Part shown: positions 19,720-27,500 of the stretch, piece by piece | Layout of the letters: the number at the start of each line of letters is the position of its first letter | Numbering within the stretch: the first letter of the stretch is position 1 | From: Chromera velia | Lineage: Eukaryota > Sar > Chromeraceae | Length of the DNA stretch: 27,500 bases | Assembly (NCBI GenBank): GCA_018398765.1 | Contig: JAHBMJ010005911.1 | Span: 32,905 to 60,404 of the forward strand | Direction: 5' to 3' | Translations under genes and position numbers: made by a program | The notes under the pieces: generated by a model | Told to the model about the DNA's origin: nothing | Database searches by the model: none | Seen by the model: the letters and a program-made list of their open reading frames with translations, nothing else

Positions 19720-19911
19720 CTAGTGTTCGAATACTGGGAAACCTATGCCATCACAGCCGTCCTGAAGTGCTCTATGGCGTGTGCATACGTGTGACTTGCC
19801 ATCCTGACCCAGGTAGAAAACCCCCATCGAGTCATACCCCCAGATTTTTGCCGTTTCCTCCGATTTTCTTCTTTTACACAGCACCGCCTTTTCATAAACT
19901 GGCTGTGGCAT
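19720..19911 (-). pseudogene. Unrecognised coding-like fragment with an EETxxxWGYD signature
   Basis: A 63-codon minus-strand frame reads KSEETAKIWGYDSMGVFYLG, then QDGKSHVCTRHRALQDGCDG and IGFPVFEH, ending at a stop. It shares EETxx(I/L)WGYD with the plus-strand frame at 20611-20835, 1 kb away in the opposite orientation. Similar peptides in two orientations suggest copies of a mobile or duplicated gene piece. No family is recognised, and the fragment may be dead. Confidence 0.3.
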
Positions 19912-20049
19912 GCTATGGACATGAGCGCGGCTTGTCTTGTCGACATTGAACGAGAAGGGGGAAATCTAGAAGGCTAGCATCTACCCCCAGGCGTGCAAAG
20001 TTACGGTGTTACGACCAACATTCACACTGTACGCTCTACTTGAGAGAGG

Positions 20050-20109
20050 ATGCAGACACCATCTGACTCCCAGGAGGTGAAAGCTAGGAAGATCCAAAGG
20101 GATATGAAG
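20050..20109 (+). CDS. Weak candidate 5' exon
   Basis: ATG followed by QTPSDSQEVKARKIQRDMK, then a GTCAGT donor. This is the same donor form that predominates in the large spliced gene at 10463-16569. I find no matching downstream exon with confidence. The in-frame minisatellite at 20298-20429 is a possible partner. Confidence 0.22.
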
Positions 20110-20297
20110 GTCAGTCATTTTTGCATGTTTGTTTGCTACTTCAAAGGACTGGGTCTAACGTCTTTAAAAGCTTTTGCGTACGTCTATCATCCAAAGGGGT
20201 CTTGTAATCTTGAAGGTGGAGGCAACGCAGTCAAACGCTGGCGGTCTAGATTAAAACACAGATCAAAGGTGTCTGCTTGAGCCAAATAGGTCTCTAT

Positions 20298-20429
20298 ACC
20301 CTCGTGCTTGAGACAGATGGGCTCCTACATACCCTCGTGCTTAAGGCAGATGGGCTCTTATATACCCTCGTGCTTGAGGCAGATGGGCTCCTATATACCC
20401 TCATGCTTGAGGCAGATGGTCTCCTATGA
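20298..20429 (+). repeat. 33-bp in-frame minisatellite (4 units)
   Basis: Four consecutive units with starts at 20298, 20331, 20364 and 20397, all exactly 33 bases, differing by a few substitutions. In one plus-strand frame each unit reads TLVLEADGLLY or a close variant with no internal stop, and the frame ends at TGA just after the fourth unit. The frame is open from 20250 and has no ATG. It could be a decayed coding repeat. Confidence 0.8.
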
Positions 20430-20610
20430 TATTCATATTTTAGACAGAGCTTCGCTGTAAGCTAAGTTTAAGTAGAGATAGATTTATCTCTATGATACAG
20501 GACATAAGATATTCTTAAGGGTAATCAGATTCAGAAGAGTCGTCAAGTATCGGGTTAAAAGTTGATTCAAAGGTTGTTCAAAAGTTGGCCAAAGTGACAT
20601 CGCTTGGGTC

Positions 20611-20835
20611 ATGATCGATTCCATGATTTTTCATGATTTGGTCATTTTTGGTACACTCCTTCCTCAGGCAGGAGGTCTGCCTCAAGTATCCTCCTTCTCC
20701 AGACAGGAAGAGACAGGACGCCTATGGGGGTATGACGTCTTGTGTCTGCAGAAATATTCATATCATATAAAAATGATTGTCCCAGGGTTTGAACTTGGTA
20801 CCTTTAGCTTAGTAACACTGTGTATTAACCCCTAG
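20611..20835 (+). pseudogene. Unrecognised coding-like fragment with an EETxxLWGYD signature
   Basis: The frame reads SFSRQEETGRLWGYDVLCLQ around 20694-20753. It then runs through the tRNA-like element (20776-20846, opposite strand) to its stop, so the last part is not real protein. It is related to the fragment at 19720-19911 by EETxxxWGYD. A possible acceptor or donor context (TGTCTGCAG) lies at 20744-20752. Function unknown. Confidence 0.25.
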
Positions 20836-20846
20836 GCTATGACAAT
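20776..20846 (-). repeat. tRNA-derived element (SINE head or tRNA pseudogene)
   Basis: On the minus strand, ATTGTC and GACAAT can pair as an acceptor stem of six pairs across 71 nt. TAGCCTAGGGGT matches the pol III A box at about 10 of 12 positions. AGTTCAAACCC resembles the B box and sits in a T arm of CCAAG/CCTGG with the loop TTCAAAC. No good anticodon stem forms, so it is not a functional tRNA. A tRNA-derived SINE head or a decayed tRNA copy fits best. The flanks do not show a clear second copy in this window. Confidence 0.45.
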
Positions 20847-21316
20847 TTAAGCCGTGAATGGGATTTAAGTCTTTTAAGTCCAAGAGTCTTATAATTTCTT
20901 CCTATAATGTCCAAAAGTTTGACAGAACAACGGGCACTGCCATGTTTATCATGGTTCTGGATCTGTGTGGAATAGAAAGCCCAGCTCGCAGGCGTTTCCT
21001 TAGTTGGTTGAAGCTCCGAAGTGTTTTGCTTCCTCTGCTTGCTTTGTGGTTGTCTTTTTGGAGCACCGCTACTCATTCTGGAGTGAAAGGACACCTGACA
21101 ACTCCGGAGGCCTCAAATATATCAAGTCACACACAAACATAAAATATAAAAACCTATTTTTGTATATTTTTTATTTTTTTTTTCTTGTTTTAAGTATATT
21201 AGTTCAAGTACCGAAATGAAAAGAAAATTATAAAGGATGATGTTTGCATATATGACTGTCAAACCTATATTATATAATCGCTCTACTGATCGTTTTATGC
21301 TAGGCCATGCATTAGG

Positions 21317-21373
21317 TAAAAAAAGAAAAAAAAAACTAAGAAAACTTTTTTTTCATATATATTTTTTTATTTA
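21317..21373. repeat. AT hairpin 1
   Basis: An A-rich arm (TAAAAAAAGAAAAAAAAA) is followed after a short spacer by a T-rich arm ending TTTTTTTATTTA. The inverted repeat is imperfect. It resembles the block at 21487-21542. Confidence 0.5.
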
Positions 21374-21486
21374 TCACCCCCCAAAGTTAAGTCTGAACCT
21401 AGGTCTGAACTAGACAAGCAACTGTTGTTCAAGTGTTGTATGAATGTTACAGGGAGTGTTGCATGAAAAACAACTGTTGTTTAGTG

Positions 21487-21542
21487 GATAAATAAAAAAA
21501 AATAAAAAACTGGCAAAACTTTTTTTTTTTCTTTTTTTATTT
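21487..21542. repeat. AT hairpin 2
   Basis: AAATAAAAAAAAATAAAAAA, the spacer CTGGCAAAA, then a T-rich arm ending TTTTTTTATTT. The arms are near-perfect complements. The pairing could also extrude as a cruciform or act as a matrix-attachment-like site, which is inference. Confidence 0.55.
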
Positions 21543-22083
21543 AGCTAGTGCAGGGCCTGGGCTTTGTATATGTACACGATTCATAGTTGTTAATACTTGT
21601 TAACTTATCTAGTTTATCAATGACTTTTAAATACTTTTAAGAGGTGTATTTTGTTTTCTATGTATAGTGTATGCATGGTTTGTGTGCAACGCCTAGCTAT
21701 AGGAACTTGAAGGTGAATTATTTTTTTATTGCATTTTATTCTAGATTTTATTGCATTATAAAAATCATATGATAACAATATAATTGAGCCACTCGATTTT
21801 AAGCTGTGACTAAACGCTTTTATAAAGTTTTTTTGTCTAATGTTTTTTCTTTTTTAATTCAAAATTTGGTTTTAAAACGCTAGTAGGAAATTATAGGAAG
21901 TAGGTAGGTTAATTTTTTCTATTTCTGGTACTAGCTATCCCATGGTAAAGGCGGGCTTAATTAATTGAAGTTATTTTATATATCAAGGTTTGTAGCAAAA
22001 TTTAAATGAAAATTAATTTATCGTCATGGTGATATATTATATATACATAATATATTAAGTTCAACAGAGCCAAATTTGAAACC

Positions 22084-24759
22084 TCATGATGTTCGTTTCC
22101 CTACAAACCTGTTTCCTTTTTGAAGATTCTCTTTCGAGCACATTGGTTGAAGGTTTGAAAAATGAAGACGTGTAATCTGAGTCTCGGCATCTGGTCTTTT
22201 CCCGTCAGGCCCTGGGTACATAATGGGAGTGATGTGGTCGACGTGCCAGTGAGTCCCGTAGTTTTCCCACGAGAAACTTGGGTTGTTGTGGAAGTTGTTT
22301 CTCTCCAAATGGGACTTCAAATGATCAAACGAACAACCCAGGTACTCGTGGGAGCGGCTGCGAGAAGGCTTTGAACTAGTTTTTAAATTCATAGACCGTT
22401 TTCCTGAAAGACACCTGTAAACGGACATTCGGACGGACTGCCTCAGCCGATAAAGATGGTCTTCTTTGTACTTTTGACGCGCTCGCTCTGCCACCCGCCG
22501 TCTCCTCTCTGCAAACTTGGGATTATCTCTTTGGCATTCCGGGCAAGTGCTTCTCACTCGCATGTGCTCACATATAGAGCCTCCTCGACACTCTTTGCAA
22601 AATGATCGAATACGGTCATGTTCGCATATTTGACTCCCCCCGCACTCTTTGCACGTTTGTCGTCTGCGGCCGTGTTCGCAGATTTGACTGCCATGGCATT
22701 GTGTGCACCTGTATTTTATTCGACCGTGTTCGCAGAAAGCCGTCCCGTCACATTCTCTGCAATAATTACGCTGACGTCCATGTTTGCAGATCTGAGACCC
22801 ACCACACTCTCTGCAATATTTTTGCACGCGACCGTGCTCACAGATTCCCGCGCCGCCGCACTCCTTACAACGGTAAGGTTCTCGACCGTGTGGACACCGA
22901 GCCCTTTTTCGGGGTTTTGCGGAATGGGGGTTAGAAAATCGGAGTCCCACTTCCCAATTTGAGCACTTCTCTCTAACGATCCCTTCTCGACTCACCGGAT
23001 CGCGGACGTCCAGTGGAGGATGGGCCTTCTGTTGTGATTTTAAAGCCACGCTTACTGAATGCACCATTGGTGACTTGACTGGGGCATCTGAAACTGCGGA
23101 GGGGAAACACCAGGTGCTTAAATTTTTTGCTGAGCTTGAAAAGGAACAAACCTGCCCTCTCTCTAGGCTGAAACACCCCCCCCCAACCACGAGAGAGCTT
23201 TTGGGGCTCTGTAGCAGACGGGAAGTGATAGCAACCCGATCAGTGGACTGCTTTGCCAGTGCCTCCTGCAGGGGAACAGAGGAATGGCTTTGAGGCGTTC
23301 GTCTACCAACAAACCTGTTTCCTTTTTGAAGATTCTCTTTCGAGCACATTGGTTGAAGGTTTGAAAAATGAAGACGTGTAATCTGAGTCTCGGCATCTGG
23401 TCTCTTCCCGTCAGGCCCTGGGTACATAATGGGAGTGATGTGGTCGACGTGCCAGTGAGTCCCGTAGTTTTCCCACGAGAAACTTGGGTTGTTGTGGAAG
23501 TTGTTTCTCTCCAAATGGGACTTCAAATGATCAAACGAACAACCCAGGTACTCATGCGAACGCTTCTGTTTACTTGTGGACGGCTTTCCATCGCGGAGTG
23601 CAGACAAACATCTGTAAATGGACGTTCTGGTTGTCTGCTGAATTCTAAACAAAAAGTCTTCTCTGTATCTCTTCTGCTGCTTTTCCTTCCTCTCTGCCTT
23701 TCTCTCTGCAAAAGCGGGGTTGTCTTTTTGACACTGAGCACAACTCCACCGACGGCGACCGTGTTCGCAGATTTGACTTCCATTGCACTGAATACAGCGG
23801 CTTCTCACACGCTTGTGCTCGCAAATTCCACCCCCTTCACATTCAGTGCACGTGTAACGGATTCGACCGTGTTTACAGATCGAGCTGCCCCCGCACTCCC
23901 TGCAGTTGCGGCGCCTTTTTCCGTGTTCACAAATGCCGCTCCCCCCACATTCCCTACAGTCTTGTCGTTCGCGCCCATGCGGACATATGCCGTTCCCTCC
24001 ACACTCCTTACAACGGAATCTTCTCCGTCCGTGTTGACAAATTTGACTACCACCGCAATCCTTACAGTAGTCTCGACGGCGTCCATGTTCACAGAATCTC
24101 TTCCCTCCGCACTCCCTGAAGAAGTGTCGTTGACGACCGTGATCGTAAATGCCCCTCCCCCCACAATCTTTGCACCAGTACTTTTGCCTCCCATGCGGGC
24201 AACGGTGGCGATCTGGGGACCTCAGAGGGGCTGAGGGGGACGGTTGTTCTCGGGACAATAGGTATGGGATGTTGGATGACAGGGGAGTGTCAAGCTCATG
24301 CCCCGATGCACTCGCAAATTCGTGTTTTCTGACTTTGAGACTCTCTACGAAGCCGTGGGCAGGCCCGACACTTTGTGTGACGTTGGAAGGAGGTTGCAAA
24401 AGGGCGGGGCCACCGCTGGAAAGCAGTGCTCTGCCACCCTCTTCCTTTACCTTGGAACATGCCTGTGAAATGTTGCTGGCCAATGCAGAGGGATAAGCGC
24501 CGGGAGCAAAGATGGCATTCTCGTGAGGGTTGTCTGGAAGGGATTCGACCGCACTAGAGCAGAATCTTGGGCCATAAACGGAATTGAATAACGGACAATA
24601 CGACCGGAAAATGTTGCCAAAGGATGGAAAGCAATGTTGTCCTCGCTTGTTTGAGGCAACAACTGTTTCATTCTTCCTGGCAGCAATCGTCAGTGCAGAA
24701 AACCTCCGAGTGACCAATCGGGAAGCAGGGTGGCGGCAGATTCCAGCGACGCCCTTCAT
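22084..24759 (-). CDS. Duplicated CxHGR-repeat / HNH nuclease-like protein, 891 aa
   Basis: A single open frame whose ATG follows an in-frame TGA two codons upstream. The N-terminus (MKGVAGICRHPASRLVTRRF) is basic and lacks acidic residues, so it could be an organelle-targeting peptide. Residues 187-347 are nine 18-residue units with the consensus C-x-H-G-R-x4-C-x2-C-G-G-x2-I, each able to bind Zn with C, H, C, C. Unit 2 (YDHGRQRHFFREC) has lost two of the Cys. Residues 403-485 form an HNH-like fold (YLGCSFDHLK, THWHVDHITP, FSNLQPMCSKENLQKGNR). A linker (486-620) leads to a second array of seven units (622-745) and a second HNH-like domain (803-888). The family, which I know from algae, is thought to bind or cut nucleic acid; the substrate is unknown. 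The start and frame are firm. Function is inferred from motifs. Confidence 0.8.
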   Translation of the reverse strand: MKGVAGICRHPASRLVTRRFSALTIAARKNETVVASNKRGQHCFPSFGNIFRSYCPLFNSVYGPRFCSSAVESLPDNPHENAIFAPGAYPSALASNISQACSKVKEEGGRALLSSGGPALLQPPSNVTQSVGPAHGFVESLKVRKHEFASASGHELDTPLSSNIPYLLSREQPSPSAPLRSPDRHRCPHGRQKYWCKDCGGRGIYDHGRQRHFFRECGGKRFCEHGRRRDYCKDCGGSQICQHGRRRFRCKECGGNGICPHGRERQDCRECGGSGICEHGKRRRNCRECGGSSICKHGRIRYTCTECEGGGICEHKRVRSRCIQCNGSQICEHGRRRWSCAQCQKDNPAFAERKAERKEKQQKRYREDFLFRIQQTTRTSIYRCLSALRDGKPSTSKQKRSHEYLGCSFDHLKSHLERNNFHNNPSFSWENYGTHWHVDHITPIMYPGPDGKRPDAETQITRLHFSNLQPMCSKENLQKGNRFVGRRTPQSHSSVPLQEALAKQSTDRVAITSRLLQSPKSSLVVGGGCFSLERGQVCSFSSSAKNLSTWCFPSAVSDAPVKSPMVHSVSVALKSQQKAHPPLDVRDPVSREGIVREKCSNWEVGLRFSNPHSAKPRKRARCPHGREPYRCKECGGAGICEHGRVQKYCRECGGSQICKHGRQRNYCRECDGTAFCEHGRIKYRCTQCHGSQICEHGRRRQTCKECGGSQICEHDRIRSFCKECRGGSICEHMRVRSTCPECQRDNPKFAERRRRVAERARQKYKEDHLYRLRQSVRMSVYRCLSGKRSMNLKTSSKPSRSRSHEYLGCSFDHLKSHLERNNFHNNPSFSWENYGTHWHVDHITPIMYPGPDGKRPDAETQITRLHFSNLQPMCSKENLQKGNRFVGKRTS
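22103..22347 (-). repeat. Near-identical HNH-coding duplicate, copy 2
   Basis: These 245 bases match 23309-23553 at a fixed 1,206-base offset. I see one difference, T at 22198 versus C at 23404, which is synonymous (Lys AAA/AAG). Identity stops abruptly at both edges, and the adjacent repeat arrays and linkers are clearly diverged. Confidence 0.9.
23309..23553 (-). repeat. Near-identical HNH-coding duplicate, copy 1
   Basis: Partner of 22103-22347. It encodes the first HNH-like domain. The identity covers only the HNH part, not the flanking Cys/His arrays, which differ in unit number (nine versus seven) and sequence. Confidence 0.9.
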
Positions 24760-24894
24760 GCTTCACGATGCAATTAATCTCATCGAAGCGACGCCGTCAC
24801 TAATTGCGGACACGATAAGAGTGCAGAAAGACCGAAAGACGGAATTGAATATGGACTCACAGGTGCAGAAAGTCGATTCGCTAATGAAGGTGTA

Positions 24895-24933
<39 letters not shown>

Positions 24934-25199
24934 TTGCAGAATGAAAAGGACTCCCTGCATGTCCGAAGGATGGATCTGGTAGGTATATATCAAGGGCCAG
25001 GCCGAAGGACTTCAATGTATATACGATGCACCAATAGACTATATAGCTGTCATTACGATCGGCACATGCATTGTTGCAAGCAACACTGAGATGATTCAAA
25101 TGCAATCAATGCAACATACGCGTTGCGTGCATGCATGCAACACTACAATTTAAAAGTGTCCATGCACATGCATGCATGCAACGGATGCATGCATGGAAA
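24760..25199. promoter_or_regulatory. Upstream region of the repeat/HNH gene
   Basis: This contains an (AT)n microsatellite at about 24897-24931 and, at 25108-25192, a cluster of GCATGC/TGCATG palindromes (at least five overlapping occurrences). Similar palindromes are bound by ApiAP2 factors in apicomplexans. A regulatory role here is inference. No coding frame is supported. Confidence 0.4.
24897..24931. repeat. (AT)n microsatellite
   Basis: About 17 TA units, starting after GTGTACTT and ending before GGTTGC. The Tyr/Ile frame is an artefact. Confidence 0.95.
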
Positions 25200-25637
25200 C
25201 TGTACGTCCAGGAATACAAAGGCCCCTAAAGGCCCCGGTAATAATGTTCCGGTGCGTTGCATTAATTCTAGACGATCTCCGCGAGATCACGCGTATTCGC
25301 AAAGTCGTTTCAGGCGAAACGATACAAAAAATGTTTGTCTGGAAATACTGCATATATAAAGGATGAAGTGCAGCATAGGTTGAAAAGAAGAATATGGGGG
25401 GAAGAAGATCTGGGGGACTGGGAAAGACAATGACAAGAAGTCGGAGGATTTGAAGATAACTTAGCTGAATTAACAGAGGAATATGAGAGAATGTTTGTGC
25501 TTAAAGTTCGTCAAAGCAAAAGAGATAAAAGAAAAGCGTTGCAAAGCTTTGTATTTGTTACTTTGGTTCATCCATGGAAATGGCCCGAAGGGGAAGAGGA
25601 AAACAAAGTCAGACGTTCCGAGACGTCAAGACATTAA
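25200..25637 (+). pseudogene. Decayed unrecognised coding fragment
   Basis: One frame (about 25206-25360) reads VALILDDLREITRIRKVVSG, then ETIQKMFVWKYCIYK. A second frame, overlapping at YIK (25353-25361), continues DEVQHRLKRRIWGEEDLGDW, then ERQ, a TGA at 25431, then QEVGGFEDNLAELTEEYERM, FVLKVRQSKRDKRKALQSFV and FVTLVHPWKWPEGEEENKV, to TAA at 25635-25637. The smooth protein-like reading across a frame change and one stop indicates a pseudogene, not random sequence. The charged, helix-rich character gives no family by eye. It is easy to miss because no ATG opens the longer part. Confidence 0.45.
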
Positions 25638-27186
25638 TTGCCAGTGAATTAATCTCATTTTCGACGGGAATACGATACAGAAGTGCCAGTAAGTACCGGC
25701 AGATAAGGCTACCATAGGGGTCTGATCCACAGACTGTTGATGCTTTCTTGGACACGGCAGGCCAGCCCTCCTCAAGCGTTTGATGCACGTTGAAAGTCCA
25801 CTCTTTTCATTATTAATTTTTTCCTAGGTTTTTTCTTCACCAGACATTCAAATTTTTTTTAAGAAAGAGTAAAAAGAAAGAGAAGCGGATAGACGGATCA
25901 GAAATAGAACAAAAACCGTATAAAGAGATCTTTTGAATCTATAGTATATAAATTAGTAGTAATACGATCTATTACTATCTACATATTTTAACGTTATATT
26001 ATATATTCTCTATTATATTTAATTATATTACGTACTAGATTACGTAGGCAGTACTAGCCTAAACCTAGCTAATTAATATTAATGTCAAGGCTACGGTCAA
26101 GCTGAAATAACAACTTTGTACCTCTCTAACCCATTCCGCCCCACCGTGAGAGAATTCAGAAAATCATATGCATTACAGTCACGGTGGCCTGGACTAACAG
26201 GACATGGATAATATTGGTCAGATAATGACTCAGATTGACACAGCTGGCAGCTGCTAATAAAGCAGCACCCTAAGCAGGAACATCACTGCAAAAGGATAAC
26301 AGTTCTGATTCACAGGAACCGGGGAACCAGTGAAGGCTTGACCTATATCAACGTCTGTTGCGAACCAGAACTTATGCGACAATCCAGCGAGAGACACAGA
26401 CAGACAGGTATTTAATTTCACCGAAGACGCATCGTCCGCCCCAGCCTCCGGCTTTCCCTCTGTGCGTTTCTCTCATGGCACGTTCCTTCGTTCAGTTCGC
26501 TGCGGAGAGTATGTATGTATGCAAATGAGGCCCAGGTGTTCATGATGCACGGGCACGGACCACATACATGAATAAAGGGAACTAGACTCTTTTCTTTTGC
26601 AAATCACCTGTGCACGTTATGATTCTCTGGATTCACTGCACTAGCTTTCCTTGTACGGCAAGGTCTCGGGCAAGACTCTCTCAAGAGATCACATGCAGAT
26701 CAGAAAAGAAAAAAGGAATTCACTTGACTGACAAGCAGAACTTCAGGTGAGGAAAGAGATACCACGGATGTCAGAAAAACACAAGTGAAACAAAAGATAT
26801 CCGTGTATGCACAAGGAGAAAAGACAAGGGAAGCAAGACCAGCTGTCAGATGAAAAGCAAAAGAAAAAACACAAGAACAACACAGATGGTCAGGGGAGGA
26901 GAAAAAATGCGCAAAAGTCCAAGTACGTGCGAACAATTGTCTGCCTGCCCCTTGCTAGTCTGCTCTCTGCCCCCCTCCCCCCCTCTCCGCTATCTACCAA
27001 AAGAAAAGAAAAGAAAAAACGCGTGCACCTACACGCCCACACCTGGTGGAGGCTGAGAGGAGTTGTCTTCAGGCAGTGACTGAGCGACAGACTGCACACA
27101 CAAAACAAACACAAACACAAACACGATTAATCCATCTGTGTTGAAAGGCAAATATTTGCAGACCAAGAGGACCGACCTGGTGTTTG
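25638..27186. other. Poorly resolved right-hand region
   Basis: 25800-26100 is AT-rich. From 26100 to 26700 the composition is balanced, but no frame or splice chain convinces me. 26700-27060 is purine-rich, giving Lys-rich plus frames and Phe/Ser-rich minus frames. An AAAGAAAAG-type run sits at 26998-27015. No RNA gene or terminal repeat is seen. Confidence 0.4.
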
Positions 27187-27379
27187 TCATATGAGCATTG
27201 AAACGCGTTTTTCCTTTTTTCCCCCTCTGTTCTGTTCTTCCGGGCTCATGTCAATCTTCTTCTTCTTTTTCTTCTTCTTCTTCTTCAAGTGTAGAGAGGG
27301 GTCATTGTCTTTTTCCTTCTCCTGACCCTCTTCTCTTTGTTCTTTGTTCCAAAACTCCCTCACACGCATGGGCGCCATT
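27187..27379 (-). CDS. Weak candidate Lys/Glu-rich frame
   Basis: A minus-strand ATG at 27379 opens MAPMRVREFWNKEQREEGQE, then KEKDNDPSLHL, a run of Lys encoded by the (TTC)n repeat at 27257-27288, and IDMSPEEQNRGGKKEKR. It is partly low-complexity and may be one exon of a gene that extends past the window. A pentanucleotide (TCTTC)n repeat lies just outside at 27398-27424. Confidence 0.25.
27257..27288. repeat. (TTC)n microsatellite
   Basis: About ten TTC units with one TTT interruption. It encodes Lys on the minus strand if the frame at 27187-27379 is real. Confidence 0.9.
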
Positions 27380-27397
27380 CTCGATGTCCCACTCTCT

Positions 27398-27424
27398 TTT
27401 CTTCTCTTCTCTTCTCTTCTCTTC
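27398..27424. repeat. (TCTTC)n pentanucleotide repeat
   Basis: About five TCTTC units near the right edge of the window. Confidence 0.9.
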
Positions 27425-27500
27425 TGTCCTCTGAGCACGCTTTTTTTCTTCTGTCCGTTATTTTTATCGGCATGGACCGAAGGTGTAATGAGAGAAAGAA

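Larger units (their letters stand above)
20847..22083. other. AT-rich intergenic DNA
   Basis: Open frames near 20858-21142 exist on both strands (plus: AMFIMVLDLCGIESPARR; minus: PQSKQRKQNTSELQPTKE) and I cannot support either. The remainder is AT-rich with poly-A and poly-T runs and two hairpin-forming blocks listed separately. The 3' UTR of the gene ending at 22084 lies at its right edge. Confidence 0.5.

Noticed and set aside
20776-20846. Functional tRNA gene
   Set aside because: No five-pair anticodon stem with a seven-base loop can be drawn, the acceptor stem is one pair short and the T stem has a mismatch. It is kept only as a tRNA-derived element.
20858-21142. 94-codon plus frame and 85-codon minus frame over the same DNA
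   Set aside because: Both strands look moderately protein-like, neither has splice or start support, and no family is recognised. I could not choose.
22602-24200. Regular 54-bp spaced repeats, CRISPR-like at first glance
   Set aside because: The spacing is the 18-residue protein repeat in an intact coding frame. There are no unique spacers and the host is eukaryotic.
23368-24234. 288-codon plus-strand open frame
   Set aside because: It is antisense to the Cys/His repeat protein. Its Thr/Ala/Ser/Phe periodicity mirrors the 54-bp repeat of the real gene.
26700-27120. Lys-rich plus frames and Phe/Ser-rich minus frames
   Set aside because: They are explained by purine-rich composition, with no motif, splice chain or start support.

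Overview
This is nuclear DNA from a eukaryote. Three things show it: spliced genes with GT-AG introns, long compound microsatellites inside those introns, and AT-rich blocks between genes of near-even base composition. The gene content fits a photosynthetic alveolate or similar alga, and a chromerid such as Chromera velia is my best guess: a large Cache-type membrane protein, an HGR-repeat/HNH protein of a kind I associate with algae, and a long Dnmt2. The species call is inference from style and gene families, not from a match.

Layout. The last one or two exons of an unrecognised plus-strand gene lie at 81-720. A 5'-truncated, frameshifted non-LTR (LINE) reverse-transcriptase fragment lies on the minus strand at about 1355-2786. 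AT-rich DNA at 2787-3247 and 8605-9130 flanks a 5,357-bp insertion at 3248-8604. This insertion has the structure of an LTR retrotransposon: 468-bp terminal repeats, TG...CA ends and a 4-bp target duplication (AACT). It carries no recognisable gag or pol. Inside it sits a second copy of the same LTR at 5151-5647 with its own 4-bp duplication (TACC).

From 16569 down to 10463 the minus strand carries a ten-exon gene that I assembled by splice signals and phase. It encodes about 1,203 residues with two tandem membrane-anchored Cache/PDC-like sensor modules and no visible catalytic domain. It shares a 730-bp intergenic region, probably a divergent promoter, with an intronless Dnmt2-type methyltransferase gene at 17301-19169 (+), expected to methylate C38 of tRNA-Asp.

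The stretch 19170-22083 is gene-poor. It holds a 33-bp in-frame minisatellite, a tRNA-derived element, two AT hairpins and two open frames sharing a short peptide signature. At 22084-24759 (-) is an intact 891-residue protein made of two copies of a module: an array of 18-residue Cys/His (CxHGR) repeats followed by an HNH-type nuclease-like domain. The two HNH copies are nearly identical at the DNA level. A decayed coding fragment lies at about 25200-25637 (+). The right end (25638-27500) is poorly resolved.

The genes do not form an operon or pathway. The main story is two or three host genes among layers of mobile elements. The most unusual items are the LTR element without gag-pol, the double-sensor receptor-like protein and the duplicated repeat/HNH protein.
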